In this document: piece by piece, positions 8,161 through 12,243 of the stretch
Layout: each line of letters opens with the position of its first letter
How positions within the stretch are numbered: the stretch's first letter is position 1
From: Scybalousia_A sp964639765
Lineage (GTDB): Bacteria; Bacteroidota; Bacteroidia; Bacteroidales; P3
Direction: 5' to 3'
Length of the DNA stretch: 12,243 nt
NCBI GenBank assembly: GCA_964639765.1
Contig: CAZXEN010000042.1
Coordinates: forward strand, 1-12,243
The notes under the pieces: generated by a model
What the model saw: only the letters and a program-made list of their open reading frames with translations
Database searches by the model: none
What the model was told of the DNA's origin: nothing
Position numbers and translations under genes: made by a program

Positions 8161-8922
8161 TTAATTAAAACTGCATGCTATCTGAATAAAATCATTGGCT
8201 TTAAGGGAAGCTCCTCCTATAAGTCCTCCATCAACATCTTCCATTGAGAACAGTTCCTGAGCATTCTTTGGATTGCAGCTGCCACCATAAAGAATAGATA
8301 CTTCCTGTGCTACATCATCACCATATTTATCCACAATAAGTTTTCTGATAAATGCATGTATTTCCTGTGCCTGTTCTTTTGTAGCCGTCTTTCCTGTACC
8401 TATTGCCCAGACAGGTTCGTATGCTATTATACATCTTTGCATATCTTCTGCTTTAAGATGGAAAATGCCTTCTTCCACTTGTTTTTTGATAACATCAAAA
8501 TGTTTGTCGGCTTCCCTTTCTTCCAAACTTTCGCCTACACACATTATAGGAGTGATGTCCTGCTGCAACAGAAGGTCTATCTTTTGAGCAATATCCTGAT
8601 TGGTTTCAAAGAAATATTTCCTTCTCTCACTATGGCCGACAATACAATAATCCACAGCCATGCTTTTTAACATAGAAGCAGATACTTCTCCCGTATAAGC
8701 ACCATTATCAAACTTGGCGACGTTTTGAGCTCCAACAAAGAAATTGGTATCTTCGCTGACATCACTTACCAACTCCAAATAAGGGAAAGGAGGACAAACA
8801 ATAATATCTACATCTGTAGTATCATATTGTCTAAGTATTTCCTCTATGGAATTTATCAAATCATCTGCTTCGGCAAAGTTTTTATTCATTTTCCAATTGC
8901 CTGCTACTATATTTCTTCTCAT
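8161..8922 (-). CDS. tpiA: Triose-phosphate isomerase
   Basis: A 253-residue glycolytic and gluconeogenic enzyme that interconverts dihydroxyacetone phosphate and glyceraldehyde 3-phosphate in the cytoplasm. All hallmarks are present: N-terminal RRNIVAGNWKMN with Lys11, catalytic His97 in IVGHSERR, catalytic Glu169 in AYEPVWAIGTGKTA (which includes the mobile loop 6), and the phosphate-binding YGGS and GGLIGGAS. Length and start are canonical for the family. It appears to be a single-gene unit, with its own consensus promoter 44-73 bases upstream and a strong inverted repeat after the stop. Confidence 0.98.
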   Translation of the reverse strand: MRRNIVAGNWKMNKNFAEADDLINSIEEILRQYDTTDVDIIVCPPFPYLELVSDVSEDTNFFVGAQNVAKFDNGAYTGEVSASMLKSMAVDYCIVGHSERRKYFFETNQDIAQKIDLLLQQDITPIMCVGESLEEREADKHFDVIKKQVEEGIFHLKAEDMQRCIIAYEPVWAIGTGKTATKEQAQEIHAFIRKLIVDKYGDDVAQEVSILYGGSCNPKNAQELFSMEDVDGGLIGGASLKANDFIQIACSFN

Positions 8923-8965
8923 TGCTTTATGTGTTTTATTGTTTTATTTCGGTTATTAGACTTTG

Positions 8966-8995
8966 CAAAGATATAAAAAATCTTTTAATAACAAA
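8966..8995 (-). promoter_or_regulatory. tpiA promoter (Bacteroidota type)
   Basis: On the minus strand, TTTG (8992-8995) is followed by an 18-base spacer and TATCTTTG (8966-8973), a full match to TTTG...TAnnTTTG. The predicted transcript start, near 8959, gives a leader of about 36 bases before the ATG at 8922. Confidence 0.72.
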
Positions 8996-9030
8996 TATTA
9001 AAGGCAAAAAATTAATGATTATCTCTGGCA

Positions 9031-9064
9031 AAAAAGAAAAAAGGACGATAAACAAATATCGCCC
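9031..9064 (-). terminator. Intrinsic terminator of the deoxyhypusine-synthase-like gene
   Basis: Read on the minus strand, GGGCGATA (9057-9064), a six-base loop and TATCGTCC (9043-9050) form an 8-bp stem with one G-U pair, followed by TTTTTTCTTTTT (9031-9042). It sits 23 bases after the stop of the gene at 9088 and upstream of the tpiA promoter, so it separates the two transcription units. Confidence 0.85.
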
Positions 9065-9087
9065 TAAATCATTTTCATGCAGAAATT

Positions 9088-10107
9088 TTATTTAAAAAGT
9101 TTTTGAAATTCTCTCTTCTTTCTGTTTTTCCATTCGCCTTTATGATAAACGTATGAAGCTATCAAAGGTAATACTGTTGTTGCTTCTGCATATACCATCT
9201 GTTCGTATTTTGGAGAGACTTTTCCCCAAGAACCTGCTTCTTTTAAAGTAGAAGAAGAACAAGCTCCGTCTCTAACATCTGCAACAGTTATCTGAACAGC
9301 GTATTTGTGCATATCAACTTCGTGTCCCAATACTTCTGCACAAACAACAGTATCCTGTGCAAAATTCTTTGGAGTACCACCGCCTATCATAAACAAGCCT
9401 GTCGTTCCTGCTGCTATCTTTATATTTGTAAGCTCAAGAAAATCTTTTACAGAGTCTATACTGACATGCTTTTGTGGATTTGCAACCTGATGCATCACCA
9501 GTCCAAAACCTGCACTACAATCTGAAAAAGCTGGACAGAAAATAGGTACATTGTTTTCATAGCATGCCTGTATCAAAGAGTCTTTCTTTTTTGCATTGCC
9601 GTTGGCTAACCATTTTCCTATTTCATAAATAAACTCTCGGGAAGAATAAGGACGAGGCTCCAATTGGTCTGCTATCTCTTTGACAGTCTTATCGCAGATT
9701 TGAAGTTCCTCTTCGTCTATATATGTATCATAAATTCTGTCTACATAGTTATCTCTAAGAGTCATGTCGTCCATAAATTGGGAACCTTTGTAGTGTTTGA
9801 AACCCAAAGCCTCAAACAAGTCCATATCTATTATGGAAGCTCCTGTAGAAACAACCGCATCTATCATATTGTTCTTTACCATATCAACATAAACTTGCAT
9901 ACAGCCACCAGCAGAAGTAGAGCCCGCAAGTGTAAGAATAGTAGAACAATCTTTGTCTTCCATCATACTCTCAAAAATATCTGCAGCATTTGCAGTTTCT
10001 CTTGAAGCAAAAGACATATCACGCATTGCATTGATAATAGGTGTTGAATCTATAGCCTTAATATCAACATGTTTAATGGTTTCGTGTAATAAATCTTTCT
10101 TTTCCAT
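9088..10107 (-). CDS. Deoxyhypusine-synthase-family protein
   Basis: A 339-residue protein of the deoxyhypusine synthase fold, an NAD-dependent enzyme class that transfers the aminobutyl group of spermidine to an acceptor. Visible family motifs in order are TLAGSTSAGG (59-68), VSTGASIIDMD (86-96), FCPAFSDCSAGFG (190-202), FMIGGGTPKNF (239-249) and KEAGSWGKV (289-297). The Lys296 in SWGK aligns with the catalytic lysine of the eukaryotic enzyme (EAVSWGK). In eukaryotes and archaea the substrate is eIF5A/aIF5A, which bacteria lack. Some bacterial relatives are homospermidine synthases, so a polyamine or unknown protein acceptor is possible here. It is monocistronic, with its own promoter, a long leader and a terminator. 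The family is certain; the reaction is not. Confidence 0.92.
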   Translation of the reverse strand: MEKKDLLHETIKHVDIKAIDSTPIINAMRDMSFASRETANAADIFESMMEDKDCSTILTLAGSTSAGGCMQVYVDMVKNNMIDAVVSTGASIIDMDLFEALGFKHYKGSQFMDDMTLRDNYVDRIYDTYIDEEELQICDKTVKEIADQLEPRPYSSREFIYEIGKWLANGNAKKKDSLIQACYENNVPIFCPAFSDCSAGFGLVMHQVANPQKHVSIDSVKDFLELTNIKIAAGTTGLFMIGGGTPKNFAQDTVVCAEVLGHEVDMHKYAVQITVADVRDGACSSSTLKEAGSWGKVSPKYEQMVYAEATTVLPLIASYVYHKGEWKNRKKREFQKLFK

Positions 10108-10124
10108 TATTTATTATTTTTTTG

Positions 10125-10148
10125 TTACAAAAGCATCGGCGGACGCAT
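10125..10148 (-). CDS. Candidate 7-codon upstream ORF (MRPPMLL) in the leader
   Basis: Within the predicted leader of the deoxyhypusine-synthase-like gene, ATG at 10148 opens a frame MRPPMLL that stops at TAA 10125-10127, 17 bases before the main ATG. It encodes an Arg-Pro-Pro stretch. Polyproline is the classic ribosome stall relieved by EF-P/eIF5A, which is suggestive given the downstream gene. No ribosome-binding motif is visible, and a frame this short easily arises by chance. Confidence 0.2.
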   Translation of the reverse strand: MRPPMLL

Positions 10149-10168
10149 TAAAACACCAAAGCTTTTGT
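10127..10168 (-). promoter_or_regulatory. Leader hairpin upstream of the deoxyhypusine-synthase-like gene
   Basis: ACAAAAGC (10127-10134) and GCTTTTGT (10161-10168) are an exact 8-bp inverted repeat enclosing 26 bases. On the minus-strand transcript the hairpin lies wholly within the leader, ends about 20 bases before the start codon, and its 3' arm covers the end of the 7-codon ORF. The loop contains the only GC-rich patch in this leader (GCGTCCGCC). No T run follows on the minus strand, so it is not a normal terminator. Confidence 0.35.
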
Positions 10169-10203
10169 TGTTTTTACTTCACATAGCGTCTATAAAAGAT
10201 TTG

Positions 10204-10233
10204 CAAAAATACATTTTTTATTTGACTAAAAAA
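10204..10233 (-). promoter_or_regulatory. Probable promoter of the deoxyhypusine-synthase-like gene
   Basis: On the minus strand, TATTTTTG (10204-10211) matches TAnnTTTG fully. The upstream element at the right spacing (18 bases) is TTTT (10230-10233), not TTTG. The predicted transcript start near 10197 gives a leader of about 90 bases. It overlaps the divergent promoter for the plus-strand lipoprotein gene. Confidence 0.5.
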
Positions 10234-10250
10234 AAAATTATATACTTTTT
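10221..10250 (+). promoter_or_regulatory. Probable promoter of the binding-protein lipoprotein gene
   Basis: TTTG (10221-10224), an 18-base spacer and TACTTTTT (10243-10250) give a 7-of-8 match to TAnnTTTG. The predicted transcript start near 10257 leaves a leader of about 40 bases before the ATG at 10298. Its upstream half overlaps the divergent minus-strand promoter. Confidence 0.45.
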
Positions 10251-10297
10251 TTGCTTTATCCTGCGTTATTATGTAAATTTTATTAAATGTTTATTGT

Positions 10298-11161
10298 ATG
10301 AAAAAATCGTTTTTAGTTCTCGTTTTGCTTGCAATTGCAGTGGGTCTTTCCTGCACAGACCACAATAATAGAAAGACCAAAGACATGGTAAACCGAGAAT
10401 TTACCATAAAAGACAAGCCCGATAAAGTTGTCTGCCTTATTCCTGGAATAATGGAATGGATGAATAAACTCTCTCTGCAGGAAAAAGTTATTGGCATAGG
10501 AACAGACTGCAAAGGAATAGAAAATACTGAACAAATTCCTATCGTTGGAAGTTTCTTTGGCTTAGATACCAACGCTCTGAAGAAAAACAAGCCCGATTAT
10601 GTCTTTGCGATGACTACTTTGGACAATGATATTTGGGACTGGTTTCAGAGAAACGACATTTCACTTGTCTTGTTCTCCTACCCTACAAAAATAGAAGATA
10701 CCTATAAGGCTCTGAACCTTATTGGAGAAATTCTTGGCGAGAAAGCAAAGACAGACAAAGCTATTGCTGAATATAAAAAAGAAGTAAAAAATATTGTAAA
10801 GAACAACTCCACACAAAAGCCTAAAGGATATTTCTCAATAAGGTTTAATGACAGGTTTGGAGAAGATGTTGCAGCTTCCGGTAATCATATTATTGGAAAC
10901 TTAATGGAGATAGCTGGAGTTGATAATGTGGCTAAAAATAATGGAGACATGATATTTCATCGTGACAGTATTGTAAACAAAGACCCTGAATATATATTTA
11001 TGGATAAAGAAATGTTGGCTGCATTTGCAAATACTACCCCTTATTCCAATTTATCTGCCACGAAGAGCAATAAACTTGTAGGTATAGATATGAAATTGCT
11101 TACCGCTTACACACCAAGATATATTGAAGCAATAAAAATCATATCTTCTGCCATCAAATAA
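10298..11161 (+). CDS. Substrate-binding lipoprotein of an ABC importer (BtuF/FepB-like)
   Basis: A 287-residue predicted lipoprotein. The signal peptide has a hydrophobic core and lipobox GLSC with Cys19 as the anchor. The mature part follows the class III periplasmic binding protein pattern: KVVCLIPGIMEWMNKLSLQEKVIGIGTDC (43-71), LDTNALKKNKPDYVFA (89-104) as the lobe-closing element, a long linker helix around GEILGEKAKTDKAIAEYKKEV, and a second lobe ending TPRYIEAIKII. Such proteins deliver siderophore iron, haem or cobalamin to a BtuC/FecD-type permease. No permease, ATPase or TonB receptor gene lies beside it, so the substrate cannot be inferred from context. It is transcribed divergently from the deoxyhypusine-synthase-like gene. 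Confidence 0.85.
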   Translation: MKKSFLVLVLLAIAVGLSCTDHNNRKTKDMVNREFTIKDKPDKVVCLIPGIMEWMNKLSLQEKVIGIGTDCKGIENTEQIPIVGSFFGLDTNALKKNKPDYVFAMTTLDNDIWDWFQRNDISLVLFSYPTKIEDTYKALNLIGEILGEKAKTDKAIAEYKKEVKNIVKNNSTQKPKGYFSIRFNDRFGEDVAASGNHIIGNLMEIAGVDNVAKNNGDMIFHRDSIVNKDPEYIFMDKEMLAAFANTTPYSNLSATKSNKLVGIDMKLLTAYTPRYIEAIKIISSAIK

Positions 11162-11274
11162 ACAATTCATAAATATAAATTCATTATTCAACAAACAAAA
11201 TCTTTTTATCCTGATTTTTTTAGTATTATGGCAAAAATTTCATTAGAAACAGCTTCATATTAAATATAATCTTG

Positions 11275-11282
11275 TACTTTTG
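11275..11282 (+). promoter_or_regulatory. -7 box TACTTTTG just before the small secreted protein gene
   Basis: TACTTTTG is a full match to TAnnTTTG and ends four bases before the chosen ATG at 11287. Transcription would then start at or within a few bases of the ATG, implying a leaderless or nearly leaderless mRNA. No TTTG is seen at the usual upstream spacing. The gap from 11162 to 11274 holds no gene or clear hairpin. Confidence 0.45.
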
Positions 11283-11286
11283 TCTT

Positions 11287-11505
11287 ATGAAAAACGTGAA
11301 GACATACATACTTTTAATAATGCTTGCAGGCAGTGTTGCTTACTCGCAACCTCCTCTGCCTTCGCATAAAAACAAAAACAATGCTACTGTAAAAAACAAT
11401 GAGATAGAAGTAAAAGGCTCTCCAATCGGAACAGGCTCTGCCCTGCTTCTAACTCTCGCAACCCTCACCTTAGCCCACAAACTCTACAAAAACAAAAAAT
11501 CATAA
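11287..11505 (+). CDS. Small exported protein with C-terminal hydrophobic segment, function unknown
   Basis: A 72-residue protein. Residues 1-20 are a convincing signal peptide (MKNVKTYILLIMLAGSVAYS, with cleavage likely before Gln21). Residues 21-44 are polar, Pro/Lys/Asn-rich (PPLPSHKNKNN). Residues 45-64 read GSPIG then a hydrophobic stretch SALLLTLATLTLA, ending in a basic tail HKLYKNKKS. The order Pro-Ile-Gly, hydrophobic helix, basic tail resembles the short C-terminal segments of many small Bacteroidota surface proteins and recalls sorting-type tails, but the assignment is inference. The frame is open five codons further upstream (11272), but that start would overlap the -7 box, and MKN gives a cleaner signal peptide. 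Directly after the stop begins an A-rich repeat tract, with no obvious terminator. Confidence 0.65.
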   Translation: MKNVKTYILLIMLAGSVAYSQPPLPSHKNKNNATVKNNEIEVKGSPIGTGSALLLTLATLTLAHKLYKNKKS

Positions 11506-11908
11506 AAACAAAACAACTAAAAGCAACGAAAAGCAATAGAACAAAAACAACTAAAAATAACGAAAAGTAAAGCAATACAAAAGTAAAACATCGAAAAAAA
11601 GCAAAAACAACAATAAAGCAATACGGTAAAGCGGTAAAAAAGACAAAACAACTGAAATAAAAATAGAGCAGGCTATATGAAAATAAGCTAAACGCAAAAC
11701 AGTAAAAAAACAAATAAAGCAATACAACAAAATAACGAAAAGTAAACAAAACAACAAAAACGATACAAAGCAAAACATCAAAAAGCAACTAAAAGCAATA
11801 CAACAAAAATAACGAAAAACAACAAAGCAACTAAAAGCAACGAAAAGCAACTAAAAGCAATAGAACAAAAATAACGAAAAACAACAAAGCAACTAAAAGC
11901 AAAACATC
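11506..11908 (+). repeat. A-rich, T-poor degenerate repeat tract (no gene)
   Basis: About 400 bases between the small exported protein and the rRNA operon end hold no credible gene. The plus strand is dominated by A with scattered C and G. I count 33 T in the 360 bases 11521-11880. Short words recur: AATAACGAAAA at 11556, 11731, 11808 and 11870; the 16-base AATAACGAAAAGTAAA at 11556 and 11731; and CTAAAAGCAA, AAAGCAATA and AAAACATC repeatedly. The long hydrophobic minus-strand frames here are side effects of T-richness on that strand. Confidence 0.85.
11781..11902 (+). repeat. 62-base tandem duplication, two near-identical copies
   Basis: The 60 bases at 11781-11840 recur at 11843-11902 with one mismatch (C at 11801, G at 11863), a period of 62 bases. 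The unit itself begins and ends with AAAGCAACTAAAAGCAA, so it is built of smaller repeats. GCAAAACATCAAAAA flanks the pair on both sides (from 11770 and from 11899). The high identity suggests recent duplication by slippage or recombination. Confidence 0.9.
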
Positions 11909-11950
11909 AAAAAAAAAGAGAAGACGTTTAAGACAAAACATCTTCTCTTT
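11909..11950 (-). terminator. rRNA operon terminator
   Basis: On the minus strand, AAAGAGAAGA (11941-11950) pairs exactly with TCTTCTCTTT (11915-11924) around a 16-base loop and runs into nine consecutive T (11909-11917). It lies 7 bases after the 3' end of 5S rRNA, the expected place for the terminator of the rRNA operon. Confidence 0.88.
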
Positions 11951-11957
11951 GTTCTAA

Positions 11958-12067
11958 TTGGCGGCGACCTACTTTCCCACAAACAAGCTGCAGTATCATC
12001 GGCGAAAAAGGGCTTAACTTCTCTGTTCGGAATGGTAAGAGGTGCTCACCTTCTCTATAACCACCAA
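11958..12067 (-). rRNA. rrf: 5S ribosomal RNA
   Basis: About 110 bases on the minus strand. Conserved 5S blocks are visible: CCATTCCGAACAGAGAAGTTAAGC in loops B/C (around 12009-12034) and GGGAAAGTAGGTCGCCGCC at the 3' end. The ends pair as helix I: 5' TTGGTGG with CCGCCAA 3'. An A-U pair could extend it by one base on each side, so the ends are good to about one or two bases. It is followed by the operon terminator, and 23S should lie upstream beyond the right edge. The gene is convergent with the small exported protein gene on the plus strand. Confidence 0.95.
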
Positions 12068-12098
12068 TAATTTCTTTAACTTTTATATCGCATAGTAG

Positions 12099-12243
12099 TT
12101 CTCTTTCTCTTTTTTATTCTCTTTTTTTTTCCTTCTTTCTTCCTTCCTTTATCTTCTCCCTATCTCTCCCTTATTATTTCCTATCTTCCTTCCTTTATCT
12201 TCTCTCTCTTTTATTCTTTTATCTTCCTTTTTCCTCTCTTCTT
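12099..12243 (-). repeat. Homopurine tract in the presumed 23S-5S spacer (polypyrimidine on plus strand)
   Basis: From 12099 to the window end (145 bases) the plus strand has no G and only about nine A. The rRNA-sense strand is therefore about 94% A/G with no C. A 21-base pyrimidine word, starting TCTTCCTTCC, occurs at 12138-12158 and exactly again at 12184-12204 (46-base offset). The tract begins 32 bases upstream of 5S and continues past the edge. No tRNA or gene is visible in it. Confidence 0.85.

Noticed and set aside
11228..11263. 11-codon frame (MAKISLETASY) before the small exported protein
   Set aside because: Too short, with no promoter or supporting context; chance frame in AT-rich DNA.
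11465..11850. Two minus-strand frames of about 100 codons encoding very hydrophobic F/L/C/V-rich proteins
   Set aside because: They arise from the T-rich complement of the A-rich repeat tract. Sequence is low complexity, without a real signal or domain, and they overlap each other in different frames.
11804..11873. TATTTTTG (perfect -7 boxes) on the minus strand in both copies of the tandem repeat
   Set aside because: The strand is so T-rich that such matches are expected by chance; no TTTG at proper spacing and no downstream minus-strand gene.
11506..11908. Possible CRISPR array
   Set aside because: Repeat words are short, irregularly spaced and made of the same composition as the intervals; there are no unique spacers and no cas genes.

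Overview
The window looks like a piece of an AT-rich Bacteroidota chromosome, probably Bacteroidales. Several genes have upstream matches to the Bacteroidota promoter pattern (TTTG, about 18-19 bases, TAnnTTTG), starts lack Shine-Dalgarno motifs, and the operon pairs guaB with tandem-parvulin chaperones. The exact genus cannot be read from the sequence.

Region 1-7155 (minus strand) is one compact operon read from right to left: guaB (IMP dehydrogenase), a 674-residue parvulin-type peptidyl-prolyl isomerase, a 452-residue SurA-like parvulin, a MoxR AAA+ ATPase, and an exported OmpA-like protein that runs off the left edge. Junctions are a 4-base overlap or gaps of 0, 7 and 4 bases, so the genes are probably co-transcribed and partly translationally coupled from the guaB promoter. 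Apart from guaB, the products suggest an envelope-protein folding and assembly cluster.

Region 7213-10107 (minus strand) holds three separate housekeeping-type genes: prmA (ribosomal protein L11 methyltransferase), tpiA (triose-phosphate isomerase) and a bacterial deoxyhypusine-synthase-family enzyme. Terminator hairpins follow the latter two. The last gene has a roughly 90-base leader containing a hairpin and a 7-codon ORF.

Region 10204-11505 switches to the plus strand. Overlapping divergent promoters lead into a BtuF/FepB-like substrate-binding lipoprotein, followed by a 72-residue exported small protein with a possibly leaderless promoter.

Region 11506-12243 is unusual. About 400 bases of A-rich, T-poor degenerate repeats, including a 62-base near-perfect tandem duplication, lie between the small gene and the end of an rRNA operon on the minus strand (terminator and 5S rRNA). 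Upstream of 5S, in the presumed 23S-5S spacer, at least 145 bases contain no C on the transcribed-sense strand and are about 94% purine. No CRISPR, insertion sequence, phage or defence system is visible. The best candidates for something undescribed are the two compositionally extreme tracts flanking 5S, the deoxyhypusine-synthase leader, and the small secreted protein.
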